From CAVQCA01 sp963710815 (GTDB lineage: Bacteria > Pseudomonadota > Gammaproteobacteria > UBA9214): DNA of 64,000 nucleotides. Below, piece after piece: positions 1-8,406 of this stretch. The translations under genes and the position numbers were made by a program. Where the stretch lies: positions 3,903-67,902 of the forward strand of contig CAVQCA010000135.1 in NCBI GenBank assembly GCA_963710815.1, read 5' to 3'. Below the pieces are notes generated by a model. The model saw only the letters and a program-made list of their open reading frames with translations. It made no database searches and was not told where the DNA came from. How positions within the stretch are numbered: the stretch's first letter is position 1; each line of letters starts with the position of its first letter.

Positions 1-304
1 CCGTTCTTGCAATCTCCAGGGCATCGATGGTGATGCCAACGTCCCAGTCACCCTTGGCGGAACCGTCGCTGCGCTGGATCCAGGGCTTGAGTTTTACCGT
101 GAAGCCGATGCGCCTGAGGGCATTCTGGAACTGGAGCTGCTTCTCGTCGCCGCGATCGATGGCATAGGCGGTCGCGGAAACGATGTCTCCTTCGGCGCTT
201 ATCCGTTGCCACAGCGTGCGGTAGTCGAACTGGCGGCCATAGGCCTGGCGGGTGGTGTAGTAGATGTTCTGGACATCGGCAAGAAGGGCGATTCGTTTCG
301 ACAT
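1..304 (-). CDS. NYN-domain (LabA/DUF88-like) protein, 3' end cut by window edge
   Basis: Read on the minus strand from an ATG at 304, the frame stays open to base 1, giving about 101 residues. The start MSKRIALLADVQNIYY and the later motif KGDWDVGITIDAL match the NYN family (PIN-like nucleases), whose conserved acidic residues lie in those two places (Asp10 here, and the Asp residues of GDWD and TID). Family members are thought to act on RNA, but substrate and partner are unknown. The gene is truncated by the window edge, so its length and any C-terminal domain cannot be judged. Recognition is from motifs only. Confidence 0.75.
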   Translation of the reverse strand, partial: MSKRIALLADVQNIYYTTRQAYGRQFDYRTLWQRISAEGDIVSATAYAIDRGDEKQLQFQNALRRIGFTVKLKPWIQRSDGSAKGDWDVGITIDALEIART

Positions 305-345
305 GCGGCAAAGATAGCATGTCCCGGCGAGCGCACGTCGTGAAA

Positions 346-420
346 AGGGGTGCAGTACCCTTTTTCATGTACATGGCGCGATAATCTGACTCGTCAGTAT
401 CAAAAAGGGTACTGACCCCT
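346..420. repeat. palindromic element, imperfect inverted repeat (GGGGTCAGTACCCTTTTT type)
   Basis: The left arm at 346-365 and the right arm at 402-420 are reverse complements over 19-20 bases, except for one extra G in the left arm. They enclose about 36 bases. The arm reads GGGGTCAGTACCCTTTTT. It lies between the divergent NYN gene and the gene at 479. The form resembles REP-like or miniature elements mobilised by Y1-type transposases, but no such transposase is in the window. Confidence 0.7.
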
Positions 421-478
421 GTTCTTCGAAACACCGGTACACTAGCCCGGCCTGTCCCGGCAGCCATGGAGAAGCCCC

Positions 479-883
479 GTGTCACCCGCCGAAGATACGA
501 ACAGCGAAGAACCCCGGCGCTCGGCCCTGGTGGCGGCGCATATCGTCTATGGCCTGCATTCGATTGCCATCGTGCTCGGTATTACCGGGTCCGCAACCGT
601 GATCGGCGGCTTCGTCGGGAGTGTGCCATCAATCATCGCCGTCCTTATCAACTACCTGAAACGCGGTGGTGCGCGCGGCAGCTGGGCGGCCTCGCACTAT
701 CGCTGGCAAATCCGCACGTTCTGGTTTGCCCTGCTGTGGCTGCTCATCGCCGTGCTGCTGGTCGTGTCCGTGGTCGGCTCCCCGTTCGGACTGGGCCTGC
801 TGATCGTCCTGACCCTCTGGCTGATCTACCGTATTGCCCGCGGCTGGATGCGGCTGGTCGACAAGCGGCCGATGTACGTTTGA
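479..883 (+). CDS. small integral membrane protein, DUF4870-like
   Basis: The 134-residue protein starts at a GTG (479), preceded by GGAG at 468-471. The alternative longer frame at 466 lacks membrane character. Residues about 17-60 and 80-118 are strongly hydrophobic with helical breaks, giving three to four membrane segments. The tail ends in a basic WMRLVDKRPM motif, typical of small DUF4870-like membrane proteins. Function is unknown. It stands alone between two palindromic elements (346-420 and 897-948), so those may have captured or insulated it. Family assignment is tentative. Confidence 0.65.
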   Translation: MSPAEDTNSEEPRRSALVAAHIVYGLHSIAIVLGITGSATVIGGFVGSVPSIIAVLINYLKRGGARGSWAASHYRWQIRTFWFALLWLLIAVLLVVSVVGSPFGLGLLIVLTLWLIYRIARGWMRLVDKRPMYV

Positions 884-896
884 AACCCTGCAAAAT

Positions 897-948
897 GGTG
901 TCAGAGCACATTTGGCTCTAATATAGGTAGAAAATGTGCTCTGACACC
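897..948. repeat. palindromic element, perfect 17-bp inverted repeat
   Basis: GGTGTCAGAGCACATTT at 897-913 is followed after 18 bases by its exact reverse complement at 932-948. The arm has the same design as the element at 346-420: GG-N-GTCAG, a short core, then a T run. The two arms differ in sequence. No T tract or rho-independent signature follows, so a mobile REP/MITE-like origin fits better than a terminator. Confidence 0.75.
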
Positions 949-1129
949 TTTGGTTCCGAGGCATTGCTGAACCGCGTCTGAAAAACCGGGATGTCCGTCG
1001 TTTCCTTCGCGGTGCTGAAAAGCCGACTAGAATTTGTTCATGCCGTCGGCTGGCTGCGACTTCTGCTCCCGGCTTCATTGCGTGGATCAGTTGACGTTCC
1101 TTTACACCCATTCTGCCAGGAGAAACCAG

Positions 1130-1588
1130 ATGACCGAATCATTCGATAAAAGCGCCGTGGTGGCGCATCTCAACAGGATTCTCGAGCTGGAACTCGCCGG
1201 TGTGGTGCGTTATACGCACTACGCCCTGATGGTCTACGGTTACAACCGGATCCCGATCGTTTCCTGGATGCATGAACAGGCGGATGAATCGCTGGGCCAT
1301 GCCCGGGAGGCCGGGGAGATGGTCACCCTGCTGGGCGAGCATCCGTCATTGTCCCTGGGCCCGCTGCTTGAGACCCACAAGCACGATATCGGGGACATCC
1401 TGCGTGAATCCCTGGAACACGAGCGTACGGCGCTGGCGGTCTACAAGCAGCTGCTGGCGGAGGTGGAAGGGAAATCGGTGTTGCTGGAGGAGTACGCGCG
1501 CCGCCTGATTGCCACGGAAGAGGTGCACCAGGGCGAGGTGGACAAGATGCTGCGCCGCCCCGGCGATGTCGGCACCTACTCCGGTTGA
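1130..1588 (+). CDS. bacterioferritin-like ferritin-family protein
   Basis: The 152-residue protein starts at ATG 1130, seven bases after AGGAG (1118-1122); the upstream in-frame extension is not protein-like. It is a four-helix ferritin-type fold: LELELAGVVRY in helix A (Glu21), DESLGHA in helix B, LEHERTALAVY in helix C and TEEVHQGEVDKM in helix D. These carry the Glu and His ligands expected for a di-iron site. In helix B the Glu and His are spaced ExxxH rather than the usual ExxH, which is unusual. Expected role is iron storage or ferroxidase activity in the cytoplasm. No bacterioferritin-associated ferredoxin gene is adjacent. Confidence 0.8.
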   Translation: MTESFDKSAVVAHLNRILELELAGVVRYTHYALMVYGYNRIPIVSWMHEQADESLGHAREAGEMVTLLGEHPSLSLGPLLETHKHDIGDILRESLEHERTALAVYKQLLAEVEGKSVLLEEYARRLIATEEVHQGEVDKMLRRPGDVGTYSG

Positions 1589-1904
1589 GGGATCGTCATC
1601 GGGCTCCCTTCCCCCGGCGCGTGCGCGGGATACCGCCCGGTACCCGTTCATCGGCGCAACCGACGGTGTCAGCCGGATTCACCGGCTGGCCCGTTGCCGC
1701 CAATCTCAACTTCCCTGATTCTGAAATGAAAAAGAATAAATAGTGAAGCCTCAAAAAATGAGGCGCGATGTAAATGATTTCCTGGCATTTTTTTTCAGGG
1801 GAAAATGCAAAATTGGCTTGATGGACATAAGACACCCGGGAGTCTGTCGACTTACGCGTGCAGGTATAAGGGTTAACCAGGGTCTTGCAGAGGCACGATT
1901 TCGA
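1589..1904. other. non-coding gap after the ferritin-like gene
   Basis: There is no convincing gene. A perfect 7-bp inverted repeat, CAGCCGG/CCGGCTG, sits at 1670-1688 and a short GCCTC/GAGGC stem at 1748-1764. Either could end ferritin-gene transcription, but neither is followed by a clear T tract. The sequence becomes AT-rich toward the TetR gene. Confidence 0.4.
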
Positions 1905-1955
1905 TAGACTAACTGTCTAAATTACAATTAGAATACGTCATATTATTTATATGAC
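1905..1955 (+). promoter_or_regulatory. palindromic operator candidates upstream of the TetR gene
   Basis: Two inverted repeats lie in the AT-rich leader. TAGAC-N5-GTCTA is at 1905-1919 and the perfect GTCATAT-N5-ATATGAC is at 1937-1955, only 25 bases before the TetR start. TetR dimers bind palindromes of this size and usually repress their own promoter, so the second site is the better autoregulatory operator. This is inference from position and symmetry. Confidence 0.5.
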
Positions 1956-1980
1956 TATATAATTAAGGCAGAACTTAACT

Positions 1981-2679
1981 ATGGCGACTGCACCACGATT
2001 TTCCTTGCGCGAGCGGAAATTCGCACGCACCCGGTTGGCCTTGGCCGAGGTGGTCACCAATCACCTCGAAAATGCCCCGCTGGAAGCGCTCTCGGTCAGG
2101 GCCTTGTGTGAACGGGCCCAGATCTCCGAGGCGACCTTCTTCAATTACTTCCCGAAGAAGGAGGCGATCGTGGTGTACCTGGACAAACTCTGGTCGCTGG
2201 AGCTGCACTGGTATGGCCGGCAGGCGGCAAGCCAGCAGAAGGGCCTGCAGGTCATCGAAGCCCTGTTTCGCTACACCGCGATCCAGATCCAGAAAAAGCC
2301 GGGACTGATGGGCGAGATCATCGCGTATGAAGCCAGAGAACGTGAGCGCACCCCGCGGCCCGACATTACGCCGGCGGAACGGGCGATGGCCTTCCGCGAC
2401 CTGGCCGGCATCGAGGAGTTGGAAGATAACGGCATTGAAATGCTCCTCAGGAAATCGCTGCAGCAGGCGGTGGATCAGGACGAATTACCGCCCAATACCC
2501 TGATACCGGCGGCCATGATCGGTCTCGTGTCGATATTCTACGGCGTGCCGCTGGCGATTCAGCATACTCAACCGGCGAATATCGGCTCGATGTACCGTCA
2601 GCAGTTGTCCTTGCTGTGGGCCGGCCTGCGAGCGGTCGCCGTGGGCGCGGGGCGCCAGCCGGTGCTGGCGGAGACTTGA
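1981..2679 (+). CDS. TetR/AcrR-family transcriptional regulator
   Basis: The 232-residue protein has an N-terminal TetR helix-turn-helix at about residues 15-60. The recognition part reads ISEATFFNYFPKKEAI, close to the family pattern (S-xx-FY-YF-xx-KE). The remaining C-terminal 170 residues are the helical ligand/dimer domain, whose inducer cannot be predicted. It is transcribed alone, and no obvious target gene is divergent from it. The gene ends three bases from the convergent coiled-coil gene at 2683. Two palindromes upstream suggest autoregulation. Confidence 0.85.
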   Translation: MATAPRFSLRERKFARTRLALAEVVTNHLENAPLEALSVRALCERAQISEATFFNYFPKKEAIVVYLDKLWSLELHWYGRQAASQQKGLQVIEALFRYTAIQIQKKPGLMGEIIAYEARERERTPRPDITPAERAMAFRDLAGIEELEDNGIEMLLRKSLQQAVDQDELPPNTLIPAAMIGLVSIFYGVPLAIQHTQPANIGSMYRQQLSLLWAGLRAVAVGAGRQPVLAET

Positions 2680-2682
2680 GAC

Positions 2683-3279
2683 TCAGCGACGGGCCTTGTC
2701 GAGCGATTCCTTCCAGGCCTTGGCGAATTGCTGCCACCACTCGGGCTGGTTTTCACCCCACCAATTGTGACCGGCCCGAAGCAGCCAGTTGCCGAGGCGG
2801 GGCAGATCCCGATACCAGAGCTGGAGGGCGCGTTCCCTGACCAGGGTTTTGAGGGGAGGCCGGTCAAGCACCTCCAGCATGCGTTCTTCACGCGCGCGGG
2901 CGGCTTGCAGTTCCTGATCCAGGCTGGATTCCAGCCGGTTCAGGCGTTGCCGCATCTTGTCGAGTTCCTTGACGGTCGCAGGTGTCGCTGACTCGCTTGA
3001 CTGATCCTGCAGGCGTTTTTCCAGGAACCCGATGCGTTGCTGCAGCTGTTCGAGGTCGATCGGGGGGCGACGCACCAGTTTGCGAAGCGTGGTACCTCGA
3101 ACCGGATAGGCTTCGCTGCGGAGTTTCGGGGTCGGGGAAGGTGGAATTGCCGTCGCCGGTGGCGGTTTGGAGGAAGTTGGTTTTGTGACGGCCGTGGGGC
3201 GGGCGCGTTTCCGCGCATGCGGATTCGAACGCTGTGGATTCGCCCCGCCCTCGTCCCTGTTGAATTCCAGCAGTCTCAT
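2683..3279 (-). CDS. uncharacterised coiled-coil protein
   Basis: The 198-residue protein starts at ATG 3279 after an AAGGGG ribosome site. Residues 1-60 are basic and Pro/Ser/Thr-rich, and probably disordered. Residues about 72-130 form a heptad-like coiled coil rich in Leu, Glu, Arg and Gln. The C-terminal 45 residues are Trp-rich (LWYRDLPRLGNWLL, HNWWGENQPEWWQQF). There is no signal peptide or membrane segment. I do not recognise a family. It is divergent from mnmG and convergent with the TetR gene. Confidence 0.6.
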   Translation of the reverse strand: MRLLEFNRDEGGANPQRSNPHARKRARPTAVTKPTSSKPPPATAIPPSPTPKLRSEAYPVRGTTLRKLVRRPPIDLEQLQQRIGFLEKRLQDQSSESATPATVKELDKMRQRLNRLESSLDQELQAARAREERMLEVLDRPPLKTLVRERALQLWYRDLPRLGNWLLRAGHNWWGENQPEWWQQFAKAWKESLDKARR

Positions 3280-3452
3280 GCAATCCCCTTCATGTTGTAC
3301 CAGCGCGCATAGTCTACCACAATATATTCGAATTTATTCATTTAGCCTGTGGACAATGGCTTTGTCGCGACGCTGCTGGCCAGCCGCTGTACATTGCCCG
3401 GATTTTCACTCGCGGCGTAGAATTCCCGGGCAGTTTTACCGGTGGCGAAAAA

Positions 3453-5348
3453 ATGACCGTAATGGACAGGACCTTTGATGTGATCGTTGTCGGCGGCGGG
3501 CATGCCGGAACCGAGGCCGCGCTCGCTTCCGCACGCCTGGGTGCCAGCACACTGTTGCTGACTCACAACGTCGAAACGCTCGGTCAAATGAGCTGCAACC
3601 CCGCCATCGGCGGTATCGGCAAGAGCCACCTCGTCAAGGAGATCGATGCGCTCGGCGGCCTCATGGCGCGGGCCGCCGATCACGCCGGCATCCACTTTCG
3701 CGTGCTCAACGCCAGCAAGGGGCCGGCCGTACGCGCCACCCGGGCACAGGCGGACCGAATGCTGTACAAGCAGTATGTTCGCGGCGTGCTGGAGAATCAG
3801 ACAAATCTCGGTATTTTTCAGCAGGCGGTGGATGACCTGGTAGTCACGGGCGGGCGCGTCACCGGCGTGGTCACGCAGATGGGTTTGCGCTTCAATGCCC
3901 GCGCCGTGGTACTGACGGTGGGCACTTTCCTGGGCGGGTGCATACATATCGGACCGAAGAACCACGCGGGCGGTCGTGCCGGCGACCCCCCCGCCAATGC
4001 CCTGGCCGCCCGGCTGCGCGAACTGCCGTTGCGGGTGGGGCGTCTGAAGACGGGTACACCGCCGCGCATCGACGGGCGCAGCATCGATTACAGCCGCCTG
4101 CAGGAACAGCAGGGTGACGAGCCGGTACCGGTGATGTCCTGTCTCGGCTGCCCGGGCGATCACCCGCGCCAGGTGTCCTGCCATATCACCCGCACCAATG
4201 AACGCACCCATGACATCATCCGGGGCGGTTTGTCCGAATCACCGATGTATTCCGGCGCCATTCAGGGAACGGGACCGCGCTACTGCCCGTCGATCGAAGA
4301 CAAGGTGGTGCGCTTTGCCGACAAGACCTCCCATCAGATCTTCGTGGAACCGGAAGGCCTGAACACCCACGAGGTGTATCCCAACGGGATATCCACCAGC
4401 CTGTCCTATCCGGTCCAGGAGGCGCTGGTGCGCTCCATCGTCGGGTTCGAACACGCGCATATCACCCGTCCGGGCTACGCCATCGAATATGACTTCTTCG
4501 ATCCGCGCGACCTGCGGACTTCCCTGGAGACCCGCGACATCGAGGGATTGTTCTTCGCGGGACAGATCAACGGCACCACCGGTTATGAAGAGGCCGCCGC
4601 ACAGGGCCTGATTGCCGGATTGAATGCGGCCCGCCAGGTACAGGGCAGTTCCCCGTGGACGCCGCGGCGTGATGAGGCCTATATCGGGGTATTGATCGAT
4701 GACCTGACCACGCGCGGAACCAGCGAGCCGTACCGGATGTTCACCAGTCGCGCCGAATACCGCTTGCTGCTGCGCGAGGACAATGCCGATCTGCGCCTAA
4801 CCCCGCGCGGGCGGGAGCTGGGTCTGGTCGACGAACACCGCTGGAGGCTCTACAGTGAGCAGCACGCCGCGATTGTCGCCGAGCAGCGGCGCCTGCAGGG
4901 GTTGCTGCTGCGCCCCGACAGCGGACCGGGCGCCGTGCTCTCCGCGTGGCTGGAGAAACCACTCGCACGCGAACAGCGTGCCTATGAACTGCTGCGTCGC
5001 CCCGGGGTGCGTTATGCCGATCTCATGGCCGTCGAGGGCATCGGTCCGGGCGTGGTCGATGCCCGGGTCGCCGGGCAGATCGAGATCCAGGCGCGGTATT
5101 CCGGCTACCTCGAACGCCAGCAGGCGGAGATCCACCGCCAGCATCGTCAACAGGAACAAGCCCTGCCGGCGGATTTCGATTACAATGCGGTCCGGGGGCT
5201 TTCCAGCGAGGTGTGCGAGAAATTGCAGACGGTGAGGCCGCAGACCATCGGACAGGCGTCACGCATTCCGGGCATCACGCCCGCTGCCGTGTCGCTGTTG
5301 CTGATTCACCTGCGGAAACGGGGCCATGTCATACACCAGGGCGCCTGA
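3453..5348 (+). CDS. mnmG: tRNA uridine-5-carboxymethylaminomethyl modification enzyme, FAD-binding subunit
   Basis: The 631-residue protein (GidA) works with MnmE to install the cmnm5 group on U34 of certain tRNAs. The Rossmann motif VVGGGHAGTEAALA lies at about residues 11-24. The conserved Cys-rich stretch SCLGCPGDHP, the LKTGTPPRI loop and the C-terminal MnmE-contact helices (VRGLSSEVCEKL to the end) are all present, and length is normal. The start is ATG 3453; an ATG at 3462 is also possible. rsmG follows 22 bases later, the classical gidA-gidB pair. Confidence 0.97.
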   Translation: MTVMDRTFDVIVVGGGHAGTEAALASARLGASTLLLTHNVETLGQMSCNPAIGGIGKSHLVKEIDALGGLMARAADHAGIHFRVLNASKGPAVRATRAQADRMLYKQYVRGVLENQTNLGIFQQAVDDLVVTGGRVTGVVTQMGLRFNARAVVLTVGTFLGGCIHIGPKNHAGGRAGDPPANALAARLRELPLRVGRLKTGTPPRIDGRSIDYSRLQEQQGDEPVPVMSCLGCPGDHPRQVSCHITRTNERTHDIIRGGLSESPMYSGAIQGTGPRYCPSIEDKVVRFADKTSHQIFVEPEGLNTHEVYPNGISTSLSYPVQEALVRSIVGFEHAHITRPGYAIEYDFFDPRDLRTSLETRDIEGLFFAGQINGTTGYEEAAAQGLIAGLNAARQVQGSSPWTPRRDEAYIGVLIDDLTTRGTSEPYRMFTSRAEYRLLLREDNADLRLTPRGRELGLVDEHRWRLYSEQHAAIVAEQRRLQGLLLRPDSGPGAVLSAWLEKPLAREQRAYELLRRPGVRYADLMAVEGIGPGVVDARVAGQIEIQARYSGYLERQQAEIHRQHRQQEQALPADFDYNAVRGLSSEVCEKLQTVRPQTIGQASRIPGITPAAVSLLLIHLRKRGHVIHQGA

Positions 5349-5370
5349 TGCGATCGAGCACATGAGATAA

Positions 5371-6051
5371 ATGCACAGCCGCAGATTCACACCCAGGGGG
5401 CAGCAGCAAAGATTCGTGCAGCCGGAAGACCTGCTCGAGGACGGCATTTACGATCTCGGGCTGGAAGAGCGTCTGGCCGGCGACAGTCGGCTGATGGAGT
5501 ACATCACCGAGCTCATGAACTGGAACCGGGTCTACAATCTGACCTCGGTGCGCAAGCCGGCCGAGATCGTAACCCGCCACATCCTCGACAGTTTGTCGAT
5601 TCTGCCCTATCTCGAGGGCCGCCGGGTGCTGGATATCGGCACGGGTGCGGGTTTGCCGGGCATCCCCCTGGCCATCGCCTGTCCGGAACGGGAATTTGTC
5701 CTGCTGGACAGCAGCAGCAAGAAACTGCGCTTCGTCCAGCAGACGCTGGCCATACTGAAACTGGACAACGTCTCGCTTGAGCGTGCGCGCATCGAGGATT
5801 ATCGCCCGCAGGAGCGTTTCGACAGCGTGGTGTGCCGCGCCTTCTCGGAGCTGCGGGAACTCTACCGGCATACGGCCCGCCTGTGCACTGGTGCAGGGCG
5901 GGTGCTGGCCATGAAGGGTATCTATCCCGTGGCGGAGATCGAAGCCCTGGAGGACCGGAATGTGATCGAGCAGGTGGTTTCCCTCACGGTTCCCGGACTC
6001 GAGGCGGAACGCCACCTGGTGTGCATGCTGGCCCCTCCGGCCGGCGACTGA
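5371..6051 (+). CDS. rsmG: 16S rRNA (guanine527-N7)-methyltransferase
   Basis: The 226-residue protein (GidB) methylates G527 of 16S rRNA with SAM. The SAM-binding motif VLDIGTGAGLPGIPLA is at about residues 85-100, followed by the acidic FVLLDSSSKKLRFV strand. The upstream WNRVYNLTSVR and HILDSLS motifs are family hallmarks. The N-terminus is about 20 residues longer than E. coli RsmG, so an internal start cannot be excluded. It lies between mnmG and parA, with parA starting 18 bases downstream; all are co-directional and probably one operon. Confidence 0.96.
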   Translation: MHSRRFTPRGQQQRFVQPEDLLEDGIYDLGLEERLAGDSRLMEYITELMNWNRVYNLTSVRKPAEIVTRHILDSLSILPYLEGRRVLDIGTGAGLPGIPLAIACPEREFVLLDSSSKKLRFVQQTLAILKLDNVSLERARIEDYRPQERFDSVVCRAFSELRELYRHTARLCTGAGRVLAMKGIYPVAEIEALEDRNVIEQVVSLTVPGLEAERHLVCMLAPPAGD

Positions 6052-6069
6052 GGTTCTCAAAGAGGCAGC

Positions 6070-6906
6070 ATGGGAAGAATACTGGCGGTTACCAATCAGA
6101 AAGGCGGCGTGGGCAAGACCACGACCAGCGTGAATTTCGCCGCCTCTCTGTCCCAGACCGGGCGCCGTGTCCTGCTCGTCGACCTGGATGCCCAGGGCAA
6201 TGCCACGATGGGCAGCGGCTGCGACAAACACGCCGTCATCAAGACCGGTTATGACCTGCTGCTCGGCCATGCCTCCATACACGATGTCATCGTCTATGCC
6301 GCGGAGGCCGGTTATGACCTGATGCCGGGCAATGGCGACCTGACGGCCGCCGAGGTCGAACTGATGGCGCGCGATGACCGCGAGCGCCGGCTGCGTTCCG
6401 CGCTTACCTATGTGCAGAACGATTACGACGTCATCATCATCGACTGTCCCCCGTCGCTGAGCATGCTGACCATCAATGCCCTGACGGCCGCACACAGCGT
6501 CATCATACCGATACAGTGCGAATACTATGCCCTGGAAGGTCTCTCGGCACTGCTCGAGACGGTCGAACAGGTGCGTGTCAGCGTCAATCCAGAACTGGAG
6601 ATCGAGGGACTGCTGCGCACCATGTACGACGCTCGCAACAATCTCGCCAACGACGTTTCGGCGCAGTTGCAGCAGCACTTCGGAGACAAGGTGTACCGCA
6701 CGATTATTCCCCGCAACGTGCGGCTCGCCGAAGCGCCCAGTCATGGGCTGCCGGTGCTGCGCTATGATCATAACTCGCGCGGGGCGGCCGCCTATCTGGC
6801 GATGGCCGGTGAATACCTGCGCCGGCATCAGGCGCCGGGTTATGCCTCGCCGGAGACCCAGGGCAGCGAAGACGAACGCGCCGACATACAACCGACACAG
6901 CATTGA
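6070..6906 (+). CDS. parA: chromosome-partitioning ATPase ParA/Soj
   Basis: The 278-residue protein has the deviant Walker A motif KGGVGKTTTSVN at about residues 11-22, Walker A' LLVDLDAQGNAT and Walker B IIIDCPPSLS. It is a nucleoid-binding ATPase that moves ParB-parS complexes to segregate the chromosome origin. The C-terminus extends about 20 residues past the usual end. parB begins 32 bases after its stop. The position after mnmG-rsmG is the usual place for chromosomal parAB. Confidence 0.96.
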   Translation: MGRILAVTNQKGGVGKTTTSVNFAASLSQTGRRVLLVDLDAQGNATMGSGCDKHAVIKTGYDLLLGHASIHDVIVYAAEAGYDLMPGNGDLTAAEVELMARDDRERRLRSALTYVQNDYDVIIIDCPPSLSMLTINALTAAHSVIIPIQCEYYALEGLSALLETVEQVRVSVNPELEIEGLLRTMYDARNNLANDVSAQLQQHFGDKVYRTIIPRNVRLAEAPSHGLPVLRYDHNSRGAAAYLAMAGEYLRRHQAPGYASPETQGSEDERADIQPTQH

Positions 6907-6938
6907 TCGCCGCACGCACCGGGGGTAGAGACAGACAC

Positions 6939-7877
6939 ATGGCAAGTAAAAAACGTGGACTTGGGCGCGGCCTGGACGCATTGCTCGGCCCCTCGACACG
7001 CAGTCCCCGGCAGCCCGAAAATGACCCGGGGCACATCGCGGGTGCACCGGAGGCGGCAGCCGTGGCGGCGCCGGTGGCCGAGATCCGCGATTCTGACGGG
7101 GCATTGCGCAGCCTCCCCGTTGATATCATCCAGCGCGGCCGCTACCAGCCGCGCGTCGACATGCATCCCGATTCCCTGCAGGAACTGGCCGACTCCATCC
7201 GCGAGCAGGGTGTGGTGCAGCCGATCGTGGTGCGCGGTATCGGCGAGGGGCGCTACGAAATCATTGCCGGCGAACGCCGCTGGCGCGCCGCCCAGCAGGC
7301 CGGACTGCACGAAATACCGGCGCTCATCCGCGATGTCGAGGACCGCGCCGCCATCGCCATCGCGCTGATCGAAAATATTCAGCGTGAAAATCTCAATCCC
7401 CTGGAGGAGTCGCGCGCCCTGAAACGCCTGATCGAGGAGTTCGAAATGACCCACGAACAGGCGGCCCAGGCCGTGGGACGTTCACGGGTGGCCGTATCCA
7501 ACCTGCTGCGGCTGCTGGATCTCGAGGAGGCGGTCAAGGGGATGGTCGAGCGCGGCGAACTGGAGATGGGGCATGCGCGCGCCCTGCTGGCGCTGAGCGG
7601 AGACCGGCAGGTGGAGGCCGCACGTCAGGTCATCGTCGGCGGACTGACGGTACGCGCCACCGAACGCCTGGTGCAGGAGCTGCAGCGTCCGCACGGTCAT
7701 CACCGGTCGCCCACCAGGCCTTCCAGGGATCCGGATATCCAGCGCCTGGAAGCCCGTTTGTCGGATCGCCTGGGCGCCAGAGTACAGGTTCGCCACGGCA
7801 ACGGCGGCAAGGGCCGGCTGGAGATCCATTACAACAGCCTCGATGAGCTCGATGGCATCCTCGATCATATTAAATGA
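6939..7877 (+). CDS. parB: chromosome-partitioning protein ParB/Spo0J
   Basis: The 312-residue protein starts at ATG 6939 (MASKKRGLGRGLDALLG, the typical ParA-contact N-terminus) after GGGGGTAGAG. An upstream ATG at 6903 overlaps parA and has no ribosome site. The ParB/Srx CTPase domain contains the GERRWRAA box and the ENIQRENLNPLEES motif. A helix-turn-helix for parS binding (HEQAAQAVGRSRVAVSNLLR) follows, then a C-terminal dimerisation segment. I did not find a canonical parS 16-mer in the window by eye. Confidence 0.96.
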   Translation: MASKKRGLGRGLDALLGPSTRSPRQPENDPGHIAGAPEAAAVAAPVAEIRDSDGALRSLPVDIIQRGRYQPRVDMHPDSLQELADSIREQGVVQPIVVRGIGEGRYEIIAGERRWRAAQQAGLHEIPALIRDVEDRAAIAIALIENIQRENLNPLEESRALKRLIEEFEMTHEQAAQAVGRSRVAVSNLLRLLDLEEAVKGMVERGELEMGHARALLALSGDRQVEAARQVIVGGLTVRATERLVQELQRPHGHHRSPTRPSRDPDIQRLEARLSDRLGARVQVRHGNGGKGRLEIHYNSLDELDGILDHIK

Positions 7878-7896
7878 CCGGCTTCAGCGGGGTTTA

Positions 7897-7926
7897 TTGA
7901 CCCCCCCCGACAAGCGTACTTATAAT
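7897..7926 (+). promoter_or_regulatory. sigma-70 promoter for the ATP synthase operon
   Basis: TTGACC at 7897-7902 is followed after 18 bases by a perfect TATAAT at 7921-7926, 20 bases downstream of the parB stop. Transcription would start near 7933. That excludes the ATG at 7925 as the atpI start, because it lies inside the -10 box. Confidence 0.75.
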
Positions 7927-8011
7927 GCCGCGCTGCCCTCCGGACTGCGGCAGCGTCCCGGGGTGGCCCGGGCCGGCATCGGCAGTTTGGCGTCGGGGGG
8001 AATGTAACTTA

Positions 8012-8401
8012 CTGAGTTTACGACAGATTGCTGGGTCTTTTTTAAGCCGGATCCGCAGGGTTTTACTGGCCCAGCTGCTGCTGGTACTGTTGGCCTCGGT
8101 CGTATTTCTCGTGAAATCCGGGGGCTTCCAGGCGGGTTCCGCCGGCTTCGGCGGGATGATCGCCCTTGCCAATGTCCTGCTGCTCGAATGGCGCCGTCAC
8201 CGCACTGACCAGGGTCGCGCCATCGATGCAAGGCAAAGTCTCCGGGTGTTATATCGCAGTGCACTGGAACGCATGCTGCTGGTGGGGCTGCTGGTGGCGC
8301 TGGGTCTGGGCGTCCTGGACCTCGACCCGCTCGCGTTGCTGACGGGATTCATTGTGGGCCAGATGGCCCTGTTACTGACGGGAACACACAGGACTGATTG
8401 A
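8012..8401 (+). CDS. atpI: ATP synthase protein I (AtpI/UncI)
   Basis: This is the small membrane protein at the head of atp operons, thought to help c-ring assembly. Four hydrophobic segments are visible (VLLAQLLLVLLASVVFLV; a Gly-rich second segment; LLVGLLVALGLGVL; the C-terminal LLTGFIVGQMALLL). The frame is open from 7925, but that ATG is inside the promoter and no ATG, GTG or TTG follows until within the first membrane helix. The best start by position is CTG 8012, about 10 bases after GGGGGGA. The start is therefore uncertain, while the gene identity is not. Confidence 0.8.
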   Translation: MSLRQIAGSFLSRIRRVLLAQLLLVLLASVVFLVKSGGFQAGSAGFGGMIALANVLLLEWRRHRTDQGRAIDARQSLRVLYRSALERMLLVGLLVALGLGVLDLDPLALLTGFIVGQMALLLTGTHRTD

Positions 8402-8406
8402 CTGAC

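Noticed and set aside
3350..3358. TGTGGACAA, a DnaA-box-like 9-mer before mnmG
   Set aside because: A single box with one mismatch, no cluster, no AT-rich unwinding region and no dnaA nearby; not an origin.
5329..7104. 591-residue open frame antisense to rsmG and parA
   Set aside because: It overlaps two certain genes on the other strand and shows no motif or ribosome site.
8398..8406. TTG at 8398 as the atpB start
   Set aside because: ATG at 8407 in the same frame follows the atpI stop and is the normal start.
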